From Arctopsyche grandis (taxonomy: Eukaryota > Arthropoda > Insecta > Trichoptera > Hydropsychidae), in the NCBI RefSeq assembly GCF_051622035.1, contig NC_135366.1, positions 5,239,001 to 5,303,000 of the forward strand: a stretch of DNA of 64,000 nt, written 5' to 3'. The notes beneath the pieces are model-generated. The model was not told the origin of the DNA, ran no database searches, and was given only the letters and a program-made list of their open reading frames with translations. How positions within the stretch are numbered: position 1 is the stretch's first letter; each line of letters begins with the position of its first letter. Positions 12,190-23,315 of the stretch are shown piece by piece. The position numbers and the translations under genes were made by a program.

Positions 12190-13017
12190 GCATATCAAAG
12201 ATACTATAATATTTGGGTATTTACATAGATTCAAGACTGAATTTTAAAGTACATGCTGAATATATTATAAAAAAAATGCCCAGCAAAGTTAGTGTTTTAT
12301 GTAGGTTAAGAAATGTTTTAAATAGAAAAAGTAAAGTTTTAGTCTATAATACAATTGTTTTTCCACACGTAGTTTATTGTGCCACTGTGCTTAACTTGTT
12401 TAGTGGACAAGATATAGGGAAAATACAAAAATTACAAAATAAAGCTATGAGAGGTATTTTGAATGTTGGTAGATTAAAATGTATTAGAAGTATGTTACAT
12501 GAATTGGGATGGTTGAGTATTAATAATAGTTTGAAGCTAAGCACATTATCGTTTGTTTATAAGTTAGATCATGAGTTATTACTAGTCACCGGAGCCTGAG
12601 GGGGCCGTGTATTGTTCAAAGGTTGTAAATGCATTGTTAAAGGTTTGCCGAACAATGGATAGCACTGTGACTATCCTACCTCTAGTTATTACCCGATTAT
12701 TTTAAAGATTACAGAATAAGAGATATTCATAATCATTACACTAGAAATAAGAATAATTTAGTTGTAGGTAGAGTAAGAAAAAGAAAGACAGCTAGTGGTG
12801 TCTTTCACAGGGGTGTACTAATGTATAACGCCCTCCCTGAGTGCATCAGGTCTTCTAAGACCATGGATGCATTCTTGCGAGGAGCAAAGAGACACCTCTG
12901 TGAGGGACAGTACATATAAGTTAAATATAGAATTTTAGATATAAGTTATTGAAATGTATTTTTTTTGTAAATTAGCTAATAGCTAAAATTATATATAAAT
13001 AAATAAAATAAATAATA
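12190..13017 (+). pseudogene. LINE reverse-transcriptase C-terminal part with 3' tail
   Basis: The frame at 12213-12575 reads GIYIDSRLNFKVHAEYIIKK, VLVYNTIVFPHVVYCATVL, LQNKAMRGILNV and LSFVYKLDHE, the thumb region of a CR1/jockey-like non-LTR reverse transcriptase. It is broken by a 102-bp MITE at 12583-12684 and resumes (NNLVVGRVRKRKT, GVFHRGVLMYNALPECI, GQYI, stop at about 12918). It ends in an AT-rich tail of TAAATAAA units. The copy is 5' truncated. It belongs to the same family as 1410-2015. Confidence 0.82.
12583..12684 (+). mobile_element. 102-bp hAT MITE, target duplication GTTATTAC
   Basis: GTTATTAC flanks it at 12575-12582 and 12685-12692. Ends read TAGTCACCGG and, inverted, TAGAGGTAGG. 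It shares its interior (GTTGTAAATGCATTGTTAAA) with 20105-20237 and the pair at 14590-14885. Confidence 0.88.
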
Positions 13018-13264
13018 GCGTCCGTTTCGTCCATTTTGCTCCGAGGTATCGAACGAATGATTGACATAATCTGTCGTTCAAGTGCGGTTTACCTAATATT
13101 ATCGCACACTGTTGTGAAGTGTTGGATCGCTCGGTTGTCGTATAGTGCGGTCAGATCTTAAGGCGTGACGATTGTGTATACCGGCAGAAACATAAGTTTA
13201 ATGGTTTGGTGACTATTTCGATACTAATAAGTAATAATATAATACAATTGTATTATATATATAC

Positions 13265-13438
13265 CAGTGGTTTGCGGTGAAATTCTCCCTGTTTTTGTCG
13301 CACAGCCCTACTTACGTGTGTGCGAGCAGGATACAAGGGGACTCGGTATGACGTCACCTAGTCCCCTTGTATCTTGCTCGCGCTCACGTAAGTAAGACTG
13401 TGCGACAAAAAAAGGAAGTATTTCACGGTACGCCATTG
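13265..13438. mobile_element. palindromic hAT-like MITE
   Basis: Arms are inverted repeats starting CAGTGG and sharing GTCGCACAG and AAGGGGACT words. It is the same family as 26058-26218, which has a clean 8-bp duplication. Here the flanks ATATATAC and GTACACGT do not match. Confidence 0.7.
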
Positions 13439-13836
13439 GTACACGTCTAGACACACACACACAATGAAATTGTATTACATTTTTCCTTTCAACATTGTAC
13501 TGAAAAACATTAGCTCTGCAAATATATGAATATAGTAAAATATAAACGTGACTACGATGATGATAACCGATGACATTTCTATTTATTTATACGAATGTGC
13601 AGTTAACCGTCGAAATAAGGATATGCGACAAACGCGAGAGAACCCACGAGACTCGCGAATGACATCAGATCTATATAATAAAAGCGGGTCACACCAACCT
13701 ACTCCATCAACCGAATTGTCAATAACCACACAGGTACATATATATGCATTGCCTGTAAAAATATATCGTTAGACACCTCGTCTATACATCGACCAGGGAT
13801 GGACCGGCATCATCATCAGCATCATAGTCAACCAGC

Positions 13837-14568
13837 CAGTGGCGTAACTTCTATGTGGCGGAGTAAGCAATGCTTACGGGCCCACGGAGATAGGGGGCCA
13901 TAAATCGACAAAATAACTGTTCTATTTAAAACACGTTTTGCGGAAATGCAGATAGTGAAAAACTATTTCGGTTTTCTTAAACCTAGGAAAATTATTAATA
14001 TGCCGGAAAAAGATATTCCAGACAATCATTGTTTCAATATCAGAAAAAAATATCCAAAAGTTTTCTCAGATCAATTCGAATCTCAACTTACACATGAACA
14101 TTTATTAATAAAGAAAGATCTTTCCGAAACAATAACCATAAAGCAATTTTCACAATTACTTATTACCAAGTACAGTTGTTTGGAGAGTGATTTTTCAGAA
14201 GTACATATACATATACATATATATGTACATTAATGTTATTTTTTACTCTTCCGGCAACTGTGGCTAGTGTAGAAAGAATATTCAATGGATTGAAAATAAT
14301 TAAAGATTACAAAAATAAATTCGATTGGTGAAACCAGACTTTGCTTACAATATTGAGCACAAAGAAGCAGCCAAAATGGACCTCAAACAACTAATTCATG
14401 ATTTTGCAAACAGTTAGGTTTGAAATAAGAAATTTTAAATTAAGAAAAGTATATTAATACTGCATTGTGAAACCAAAAATTTGGTATTTAGATTAAAAAA
14501 TTCGAGGGGGGGGGAGGGCCCTTGCTGATTTTTTGCTTACGGGCTCAAAATTCCTAGTTACGCCACTG
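13837..14568 (+). mobile_element. hAT remnant, first layer of a nested insertion
   Basis: Ends are CAGTGGCGTAACT and its inverse AGTTACGCCACTG. The left target copy is CAACCAGC (13829-13836). The matching right copy lies at 15430-15437, because a second hAT jumped across the right edge. The interior holds a transposase fragment: an open frame at 13946-14233, then LPATVASVERIFNGLKIIKD in the following frame, the hAT C-terminal dimerisation motif. Confidence 0.9.
13946..14400 (+). pseudogene. hAT transposase C-terminal fragment
   Basis: About 95 codons (MQIVKNYFGFLKPRK to the CATATATAC-rich end) are followed, after a small shift, by FFTLPATVASVERIFNGLK and KDYKNKFDW. This is the last part of a zinc-finger-MYM-like hAT transposase. 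The N-terminus and catalytic residues are missing. Confidence 0.72.
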
Positions 14569-14572
14569 CAAC

Positions 14573-15425
14573 CAGAGAGATATAATAACTAAAGGCCGGA
14601 TAACCAAGGTGCCGTCTTGAAAAAAACGGACCCAGAGGGTGCTATGTATTGTTCATTGCATTGTTAATAGAGCCAAACCGCCCCGATTCCTGGAAAAAGC
14701 ACGGTGTCTATCCGGTGTCTAGTAATAACGTAAAGCCCGGGCCCAGAGAGTGCCGCGTACGGTTCAATTGTTGTAAATGCATTGTTAAAGGTTCGCCGAA
14801 CGTTTTTTTTTTTGGACTCTAGCTTTGTAAATAGAGCTAAACCACCCCGATTCGTAGAAAAAGTACGGTGTCTATCCGCAGTCTAGTAATAAGAATAGAG
14901 GGGCCCTTACGAATAAATAATTGTTGTCAATTTTACGCGGCACGTCTCTATAAATACGCTACATCGCACGGAATACAATCGGATCGATTTACTTATAAAA
15001 ATGTATCCCATTTTGTTTGTTGTGTGTTTTTGAATGTATTGTGCAATTTTTACCGATGCACTCGCCCATCTTGCGAGTAATATAAACAAACAGAGAAGTT
15101 TTTATCGGACATACGTCGTGCACCAAGCATCAAATACAATTGATGCTAAAATTATTTAGGATTGTCTGTGGGCAATCGTCACTTGACAACAATATGACGC
15201 CTAAAGGTCTGTTCATACCTAGTCAGCACGTACCGACTTCAGCAGGTATCCGGCCGTACGAAAAGTATTCTTTGGTACATTTTGTACCAAAGAATACTTA
15301 CAATATAATGCACCAAGCGTCAAATACGACTGAAGCTTAAGTTATTTAGACCTGTCCGTGGACAGAATCTCACTTGACAACAAAAGAACACCTAAAGCCA
15401 CTTCTATTAATATTACATTTCTCTG
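14573..15425. mobile_element. hAT non-autonomous element, second layer, target duplication ACTGCAAC
   Basis: ACTGCAAC is found at 14565-14572 and 15426-15433. The left copy consists of the last four bases of the first element's end plus four bases of that element's own target duplication. Ends are CAGAGAGAT and ATTTCTCTG. It is homologous, in inverse orientation, to the 358-bp element at 16222-16579. Its extra length comes from the insertions at 14590-14885 and a partial internal duplication (the CACCAAGC-GTCAAATAC segment occurs at 15120-15200 and again at 15300-15400). Confidence 0.88.
14590..14885 (+). mobile_element. two TAG-type hAT MITEs in tandem, third layer
   Basis: Two related units (14590-14721 and 14730-14885) start TAAAGSCCGG and end GGTGTCTA or GCAGTCTA. 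They are separated and flanked by target-like copies ATAATAAC, GTAATAAC and GTAATAAG. The uninterrupted site GTAATAAG is visible in the sister element at 16222-16579. The interior matches the MITEs at 12583 and 20105. Confidence 0.78.
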
Positions 15426-15544
15426 ACTGCAACCAGCTAAAACCGAGAGAGAGAGAGAGAGAGAGACACTTCCGCTGAGACAGCAGGTATCCACACCTGA
15501 ACCGAAATATACAGTATAAACTCACTTGCAACGATTATTTGCGC

Positions 15545-15715
15545 TTCTTCTTGGGCCAATTATCAATTATCGACACACCGTTGCGGCCCTTATGATGACT
15601 GTTGAAGATCTGCGACGAACGGAGGCGGCTCAGGTGGGCATCGAACCCCGCATCTTGAACACGCGCGTGCACTCACTCTCCATAACCCAAAAACGACGAT
15701 AAGAAGAAGAAGAAT
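15545..15715 (-). mobile_element. possible tRNA-derived SINE head
   Basis: On the minus strand a box-B-like GGTTCGATGCCC is preceded at the right distance by a GTGAGTGCACGCG segment. No intact tRNA cloverleaf was found. The A-rich flank at 15700-15715 could be a tail or chance. Confidence 0.3.
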
Positions 15716-16221
15716 GACAGACGACTCTCTGAACTGGGCACGCTGTCCATCTTTGGTACGACGAGCGTTTCTCGAGCATCTTCTGAGAAGGAAAAAAATA
15801 GCAATTATCACTCAATCGATTGAAGTGGGGTAGGCGTTGATTGGTTTGAGTGACCGTAATAACACTAATCTCCGTTAAGTCCCCGATATAAACAATCACT
15901 CGTTTGAATATATGCATATACGTACGAGTATGTACATATATGCTATGCAATATTGTAATTATGTATTTTGGTTTTATTTAATAGGAACGGATCTATTTCA
16001 TAATAATTAAATAAATGATGCAATAATATTTCAAACTATACGGTACATATTATTAGTGATGTGTTGTATTCAGTTGTTCGTACATTTTGCAATAAATCAA
16101 TTACTATAATTAAAATTGAAATAAAAATTAGTCATAATTAAACTCTCCAAAGCCGAAACGCTAAATAATTGGGAAAAATAAAAAAAATAAGAAGTGTATT
16201 TATAATATACACACATATAAG

Positions 16222-16579
16222 CAGAGAAATGTAATATTAATAGAAGTGGCCTTAGGTGTTCTTTTGTTGTCAAGTGACATTCAGTCCACGGACAGATCTA
16301 AATAATTTTAGCATTAGTCGTATTTGACGCTTGGTGCTCGACGTATGTCCGATAAAAACTTCTCTGTTTGTTTATATTACTTGCAAGATGGGCGAGTGCA
16401 TCGGTAAAATTGCACAATACATTAAAAAACACACAATAAACAACATGGCATACATTTTTATAAGTAAATTGACCCGATTGTATTCCGTGCGATGTAGCGT
16501 ATTTATAGAGACGTACCGCGTAAAATTGACAACAATTATTTATTCGTAAGGGCCCCTCTATTCTTATTACATCTCTCTG
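16222..16579. mobile_element. 358-bp hAT MITE, target duplication CATATAAG
   Basis: CATATAAG flanks it at 16214-16221 and 16580-16587. Ends are CAGAGAAATG and, inverted, CAGAGAGATG. It carries no transposase and is the clean sister of 14573-15425. Confidence 0.92.
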
Positions 16580-16799
16580 CATATAAGTGTAAGGACAAGT
16601 ATGGAGATTTAAATAAAAAATAGATACCTATTACAATTATCAAGTGTGAGGATGAAATTAGGGGGCAGTATGGAGGGTAGAATGGACCGCAAGGGCTGTT
16701 CATGCTGAAATTGCTAGCGACAATAGCCTTGGTTCATGTGGTAATTGGATTATTAGTCACATTGCTGTGGTCACAAAGACAATTTTTGCCATTAAATCG

Positions 16800-17205
16800 C
16801 GAATACGCAATATTTGGCATTTAAGTTCTCGTTAGTATGATAGTTATCGTTAGTATGATGGACTTTTCGGCTGCCAGATGTTCCGTCATAGAGATTTTAG
16901 TGACTTTGTGACCAGTAATCACCGAAGCGGTTCATGTATCACTTCCTTTCCGAAACCACCCTTTGAAATAGCAACGGGTATAACACTAGTCTAATATATA
17001 ATTTCGAAAGACACTTTGTAACTACATATGTATGTATGTAAGTAAATAATGTTGGTTGGTAACATCGAAAACAAATCAAAGTTTCTATGACGACGATTCG
17101 ATATGGTTTCTGTTCGATATACATATAGTAAATGAATATTTACTATTAGATTCCCCATGTTTAAGCTATTTATATTACAAATACTGAGCGAAGCCGAGTA
17201 AAACA
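16800..17205 (-). repeat. dispersed repeat fragments
   Basis: The part at 16860-16950 (GAGATTTTAGTGACTT, then AATCACCGAA) recurs at 50680-50745. The part at 17000-17205, read in reverse, matches the ACCCGGCTTCGCTC repeat at 7450 and 38790. Neither part codes for protein. Confidence 0.55.
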
Positions 17206-17219
17206 ACTAGTACATAATA

Positions 17220-18620
17220 TTCTGACAAACATAATGTAAATTTTGAGTCTAGGACATTTCGTCCTAGACAGATGTAACTATATTTAATTACATATACCAT
17301 ATGACAATAAAAAATTTCGAACAAAATAGTCTTTTTTTTTTTTTTTTTTGATAAAAAAATCAATTAATTTTATCAAAAAAGACTATCTTCATAATATGTA
17401 TGATTCAAAATATCATTACTCCAAATATTTAAATATTTAGGTTTCAATAATTTCAAAATGTACGGTCAACATAAAAATTAAAAATTAATATTGTGGATAT
17501 AAAATATTTGCATGAAATCTGCCAGTGAATTGTCCCCGCGATAAAAAGTGTCACCCCAATGCGGCACTATAACCAGATATGTAAGTACGAAATGTAAATT
17601 TCAATAATATATTAAATATATATGTAATATCGCTATTCTGTCTGTGTGTATCCGCGATAAGGCTCGCCGTACTATAATAGACGTTTCGATTCGACATAAA
17701 TATGTACATTACAGCTAAAGCACTGCCAACAAAATATACGAATATAATAACAATGTATTGAAAATTGAAAATTTATTAAATTAATTAATTAATCTTTTTT
17801 TTTATTCGTGTTATATATTGTTTATATTTAGGTATGTAGGTAGGTAGTTTTTACCATTTCTTTTTCATATTAAACAATTATAATATATATAAATATTAAA
17901 TTAAATATATTTAAAAAGTATTTGAAAAACATTCGACCGCGTGGAGCATCAAACACAGAACCGAAAAATTTCTTTGAATTTTTTTTTTTTATTTAATAAA
18001 TTAATATGCCAACACCTATGCGATGATACACAAATGCATGTATGTATATGAAAGGAAACATGTGTAGTTAAATAATAATGAAAAAAGGCTTGAATTAAAA
18101 AAATTGCTCGTGTGGGTTGGAATAGTTCTTCATAATTTGCATAATATATAAATAAAATTGGGAAATTTTTATTTTTATTAGAAAAAGTCAAATAAAGATC
18201 TGCATAAAAGTAACAAAACTGTATGTGCATATTCAAATACATTCATTAAAATCATTTTCGTTCAAATTAATATAAATTTGGGTTTACAGCGTATTAGAGT
18301 CCCGTCTCTGAAGAGTTTCACTGCTAAAATAATACTTTATTAAAATACTATTTTGAGGTAGTTATGACGGTTTACATATAATGTAAAGGAAATTTTGGTA
18401 AATAATAGACGACATAATTTGCAACCACGTAGGTTGAATCCTTTGTGCAAAGTCCTTTAATTTACTATAAATAAAATAAGCGATAAAAATACATATGTAC
18501 GTGCGTGTATATAATCAGAGGACATTCGTTGACTTCCCGTTGGTTTCGAAGCAAACATTGAAACCGTTACGCGCCGATATGATTATTAAAACTCGTTTTT
18601 CGCCATCGTAAGATTACCCC
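17220..18620. other. AT-rich stretch without recognised genes
   Basis: No coding pattern or terminal repeats were seen. Short T- and A-runs at 17330-17350 and 17980-17995 explain the small open frames. Confidence 0.45.
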
Positions 18621-18775
18621 AAAATTACCATCCACTTTCCGAACGAATGTATAATATAATAATAAAAGCATGCGAAAATTTCACGGTGTGAGAAAAAAGC
18701 CATAGGAAATTCTTCAAAGTCACAACAAGCAGATGCCGAATGACGCACGCGAATGCAATATTGGCACAAGGTCGC

Positions 18776-19066
18776 TCATTGCCCCGAAAGAAAGCCCACA
18801 TGGTCGAAGAAACTCGCCTCCAGGCCTTCCACGTGCCACGTGGTAAATCGGCGATGGTTCTTGGTGATTGACGAGGAGGAAAAGTCCGGAAAAGCCGCAT
18901 CATCGCCGTGGAAAACTCTCGACAGGTAGCTGGACACTCCCTCTTCGGCACATGTGGGTGAAGTACCATCAGTGACGTCACGCGGCTTGTTTTGCACCGT
19001 TCGTTCGGTCGGTATGCTTTTTTTCTTCGTTTCGATTCTGGCTCGTGGTCTCGTATAGAGGTAGGG
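18776..19066 (-). CDS. candidate terminal exon of an unknown gene
   Basis: On the minus strand a long T-rich tract ends in AAATCAG at about 19067, and the frame that follows stays open for 96 codons to TGA at 18776-18778. The segment is markedly richer in G+C than its surroundings. Its codons use C/G third positions in a way that chance AT-rich frames here do not. The peptide contains RDVTDGTSPTCAEEG, SSYLSRVFHGDDAAFPDF and HRRFTTWHVEGLEASFF. I do not recognise the family, and no earlier exon was found upstream (higher coordinates). A different minus-strand frame over the same DNA, 158 codons long, starts inside the T-rich tract and looks less protein-like. It could also be a non-coding exon or a captured repeat; it recurs nowhere else in this window. 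Confidence 0.4.
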   Translation of the reverse strand, partial: PYLYTRPRARIETKKKSIPTERTVQNKPRDVTDGTSPTCAEEGVSSYLSRVFHGDDAAFPDFSSSSITKNHRRFTTWHVEGLEASFFDHVGFLSGQ

Positions 19067-19212
19067 TTCCTGATTTCAAACATTAATGAAAAAAAAAACA
19101 AAAGAACAATTTTTATTTAAATGAAAAATAAATCATTTCTTCTTGAAGTGTAGTCTCCTTGCGAAGATTGGCTGTTATTATAGCGATCTTGACCTTTGAG
19201 ATCATTTAAATT

Positions 19213-19812
19213 ATTAAAACCATTTACATAAGCCAGCAGCATAGCTCGGTCGTTAAGCTTCTGCTTAGTGTCGAGGCGCCGGGTTCGATCCCATGAGCTG
19301 ACCTCGATTGAAAATAATTTTTCAGAGTATATCTGTAGTGCTGCTGGTCAGACCTGGATATTTGTGACTCCAGGTCGATCGTTTCCTATCAGAGTTTGCC
19401 AATTTTCTTGGATTTCATTGTTGAAACGATTCCCGGTAAAATTGGCTAAATATCCTTCCTACCTACTATGTCACCACTATTTGAGATTGATTAATGTACA
19501 ATAAAATTAATGTACAATTCATAGATGTCTGTTAATTTGCGAGTTTTCAGTGTCTCGAAATCCAGCGACTTGTGTAATAAAATACTGCATTGTTTGTAAT
19601 TGGCCAGGAAGGCGCATTAGGATTTACCTGTAAAGCCTTCCTGGTATATATGTAAATAAATAAAAAATAAACATGCTCCGTCTCTTTCTCCCCTTGGAAT
19701 CGTATATCGCAGAAAGACTAAAGGAAGCGTGAGAGTGTTTACTAAGTATTCACTCGGCCTATTAATAAATTATTATTTCCGTTGATCCGAATTGCGATAT
19801 TTTACGAGTTTT
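19213..19812 (+). mobile_element. SINE-like composite repeat with tRNA-like head
   Basis: The head carries box-A-like TAGCTCGGTCGTTAAG and box-B GGTTCGATCCC. A body of about 350 bp follows, then a hairpin CCAGGAAGGC...GCCTTCCTGG and a TAAATAAA tail at about 19650. A further 135 bp after the tail (TGCTCCGTCTCTTTCT to GCGATATTTTACG) is also shared with the copy at 36897-37467, so the mobile unit is longer than the SINE itself. A partial third copy of the body follows at 19815-19860. Confidence 0.72.
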
Positions 19813-20104
19813 GCGAGTTTTTCACCGTCTCGTAATTCAGCGACTTGTATAATAAAAAAAATGCTTTTTTTTCGATATAAAAATTTAAAACTTCAAAAAA
19901 TCTTAATTTTCTGAAACCGGTGAAATTTTAATTTTCTGAAGCCGGTCGACCGGCTTTTTATTTGTAAAAAAACTGAAAACTGGCTCTTTCTTTCGGGCGG
20001 TTTTTTGGAACCCCTAGTCAAACTCTCTTGAGTCTATCGGTTTTGCCACCTCCCCCAAGTATGTTAAATAAATAAATAATTTTAATTTTTAGAAACATTA
20101 TATA

Positions 20105-20237
20105 TAGAGGTAGGATAGTCACAGTGCTATCCATTGTTCCATTGTTGTAAATCCTTTGTAAAAAAGGTTCGGCAAACCTTTAACAATGCATTTACAACCT
20201 TTGAACAATACGCGGCACCTTCTGGGTCCGGTGACTA
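20105..20237 (-). mobile_element. 133-bp hAT MITE, target duplication ATTATATA
   Basis: ATTATATA flanks it at 20097-20104 and 20238-20245. Ends are TAGAGGTAGG and CCGGTGACTA. It is the reverse-oriented relative of 12583-12684. Confidence 0.88.
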
Positions 20238-20249
20238 ATTATATATGAC

Positions 20250-21395
20250 ACTTATCAACACTGGGATTTTTTGAACCTTGGCAGCACTAACAAGTGTCAA
20301 ATAATCTTCTTAAATCAAATAATTTTAAATTTTACTCGAAGCATAGAACGAACCAGAGAGCTGGAATATTCGTGTGTGTGAATAAATAGTAGTCTATTCA
20401 AATCTTCTGGTAATTTGCATAGTGGATATAAAATCTTCATGCCATCGTCACCTCTTTACCGATCAATGCTCAATCATCCATATACATATTATGTACATGC
20501 CTAAATAAGGAAGAAGTGTGAACGAAACTTTTCAATATACTTACATACTCGTATATTATATAATATAACCTTATCTGAAAGCATTGTGAAAGAAACGACA
20601 TACGATAACATCTCAATACAGCCAACTGTCAATTGCAAAAATCATGTTTTATTGAGCAACGATTCTATCCTAGAAGAAAATGAATATTGGAACGTCACCT
20701 ACTCTTTAGCATCATACCGAAACTCAAAAGGCAAACTTTTCGAGGATAAGTGAAAAGAAATATAATTGAGCAACATACATCGAGTTCCACATATGCACAC
20801 ACACACACATTGTTCTGAAAAACCGACCGCGTTGCAGAAAATCTGCCAAATCCGATTCAACAGATTAACAGACGAGAAGAGGGAGGTGGGGCAGATGAGG
20901 ACAAAAGGCAAACCCGTGAAACTGGATACGGCCCGATGTCATGGACCATTCGTTCTCGTCTAACAAATCCACATCTACGACATGACAGTGCGATTAATTC
21001 GGAGGTGTGGAGGAAACAAGATGTACGTAAACCGAGACGGGTCTTGATTCGGTGATATACGACCATCCGGTCCAGCTCTGATTGAATCAGATTGAGCAAC
21101 TCATCAGTTTACATGCCGGTGAACTAATCTTAAATGGTCCTGATGTTGACTTAACAAAAGCGAAAACAACGACTCCTGTCGTGTTCAACTGTCGACTCTA
21201 ATTAAACGGATCCATTGAAGCGGAAATACTCTGACTAAACGTATGCTAATTTATTCTGCGATTTTTTTGAGATTGGGTTCCATTCGAGAGATACATATAT
21301 AAAAATCATATCCTTATCATTACATTAGTGTTGCTGTAATGTTTTGAAACATTTTCAAGTCTTACCTCCAACGGTCGTTCAATAAAACTAGAGAG
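20250..21395. other. stretch without recognised genes
   Basis: 20800-21150 is GC-richer and may be old retroelement sequence, but no motif could be assigned. No terminal repeats or shared segments were seen. Confidence 0.4.
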
Positions 21396-21404
21396 CGATT
21401 ATAT

Positions 21405-22290
21405 CATATTGTAACGTGGGGACATGAGAGAGAGTATCCACTGTCTAAGTGCATTCGTGGGTAAATAATACAGACCCCAGACTAGGCTAACGAGACTCAG
21501 TAAGTGCCCGAACAAAGGATACGCTGGAATTTTCACAGACCTGGGTAAGTGCTTACGTAAACAATAGACTAGCCAGGGTAGACAGTAGGGAGGAAGCACG
21601 GAGACATCAGTTTTCACTTGACACAGCTGCTGACGGGCCAAGGCTGTTTCGGCAAGTATATCCACAATATCAGAAAGGAGGCCGAAATAAAATGCCACCA
21701 CTGTGAAGCTGAAGAAGATGACTTGAGAAGATGCCCGGCTTGGAAAGAAAAGAACTGGAGGAAATTGGAGTGAGTTTGTCCGAAAACCTGGGTAAGAAAT
21801 TATTAGAAAAGATGTAAGCTTGGGACACATCGAAACGGTGATGCGCAAGAAGGAGACGCATGAACGCGAGAGAAGAATGCATGTGAGCTTTATGGAAGAA
21901 TGAATGAAGAATGAACAACGATGAATGAATGGATCCCACTCTTTGAAGTAATGCATAGAAGCTCCAGAGAATGGAGATCGGGGATGGGGTTTAGTCGGTA
22001 AAAATCCGGCATTATCCTGCAGTACGGATTGTAGGGTGTCTTCTGAAGAAAAAAAAAGTTAGACAATATACACATTAATGGATCGGCGAAGCTGTGCTAT
22101 GCAACTTGTCCTTTATAAGGAGGTACACACGGTAGATCAGATTATTCTAGAGTGAGTGGTGGTTCCGTGCGGACCTCTGGGATCGTTGAATAAATGCTAT
22201 GAAGCGACTTTGGCCTTTCATTTGGATCCTGAACCCACCCCTACACAACAATATCATACTTTTAAAACATCAACCTGCTCAAATTCTTCT
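21405..22290 (+). mobile_element. retroelement debris, including an R1-like reverse-transcriptase C-terminus
   Basis: At about 21610-21775 the plus strand encodes HLTQLLTGQGCFGKYIHNI, KCHHCEAEEDD and CPAWKEKNW, the zinc-binding C-terminal pattern (G-H/Q-G-F-YL, C-H-C, E-D, CPAW) of R1/TRAS-type LINE reverse transcriptases. Stops follow. The flanks at 21405-21470 and 22080-22240 resemble parts of 37495-38330 (GYAACGTGGG start; CAACTTG, GGTACAC, GAAGCGACTTTGGCCTTTCA), so an unrelated LTR-like repeat surrounds or abuts it. Confidence 0.55.
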
Positions 22291-22514
22291 CTCATTGACT
22301 TAATACAAACATATGTATATACTTACGTATTCACTAAAAGAATCATTACCTCATAAATGCGATTGATGTTAAAGCAATTTCGGTTTCAAAAAATATTCAA
22401 ACAATTTATTTCCAATGTAAAAGAAAAACAATGTTTTCAATAATCTAGTTACGACTCTTTAAATGTCAATTGGCACTCCTTGAAGTTACTACTCCTTCTA
22501 TTCCTTCAATTGGG

Positions 22515-22778
22515 ATTATCCTCTCGGTGATCGGATAAATGCACTCAAGAGAGCCGCACTCTCGTGACATCCAAACTTTGAAAGATGCTCAGGAAGAACT
22601 AACTAAATAAAATTCCACAAAAAGACGTCAACGGCTATTTGTATGTAACCCGAGGGTGCTAGTCCTTTTTTGTGGAATTCTATTGCTTTAGTTATTTTTG
22701 AGCACCTTTGAAATTTAGGATTTCTCGAAACTGCGCCACTATTCAGTGCAATTCAGTGCATTCTTCCGGGAACCGATC
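22515..22778 (+). mobile_element. MITE, sister of 33488-33703
   Basis: Shared landmarks are ATGCACTC-AGAG, CATCCAAAC, AAAGATGCTCA, the internal inverted pair AATTCCACAAAAA / TTTTTTGTGGAATT, and the end AGTGCATYTTTCCGGGAACCG. The ends are inverted repeats around ATGCACT. No coding capacity was seen. Confidence 0.65.
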
Positions 22779-23315
22779 CTCTCGTCCTCGTGTTTGGTTC
22801 ATCTGGGTAAAAATTACCCTACTGAAGGATTGTTATCTATAAATGAATCAAACCATATTGTAAATAGGGCAAATGGTGGATCATAGCTCAAATCAAGAAC
22901 ACATTCACAAAACGTGCAGAAGCATATCAACAAAATCTCACGCACGTCCTCACACGAGTCTTATCACAGCATAAAAGTTGACAGAAGCAATTGACTCAAC
23001 AAGTTACACTTAAATATGTATGTAGCATCCCACACGTTCTTGATGCGCCTCAAAAACGTGCTAATTAAAGCTGAAACCAGGGACAGCTCGTAGCTTTAAA
23101 AACAGGTGGGGCACGAGAAAACTAAAGCAGCTCCCCCTACATATATATTTTTCGCAAAAAAATTAACTTAATATAATTTTAGTAACATTTTATGCAATAA
23201 ATATACTTTTTTTGGGAAATAATCATTAAATGTTCTAAAAAAGCAAAAATGTGATTAATAAAAAATATTTAATTATTAAAATGAAGGAATTGGCATGTTG
23301 TGATTGACAATTTAA

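Larger units (their letters stand above)
11907..13157. mobile_element. TTAA-flanked TIR element, invaded by a LINE
   Basis: TTAA sits at 11903-11906 and 13158-13161. Inside, inverted repeats of about 50 bp begin TCTGACCGCACTATACGACA at the left and are matched with three mismatches at the right (CACTTCACAACAGT is the inner limit). TTAA targets and this layout suggest a piggyBac-type non-autonomous element. The LINE at 12190-13017 lies inside, so the element is older than that insertion. Confidence 0.75.

Noticed and set aside
19213-19300. Possible tRNA gene (box A and box B words)
   Set aside because: No acceptor stem or anticodon arm pairs correctly, and the unit is repeated with a SINE-type body and tail.
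21399-21956. 185-codon minus-strand frame
   Set aside because: It is antisense to a recognisable LINE C-terminal fragment on the plus strand.
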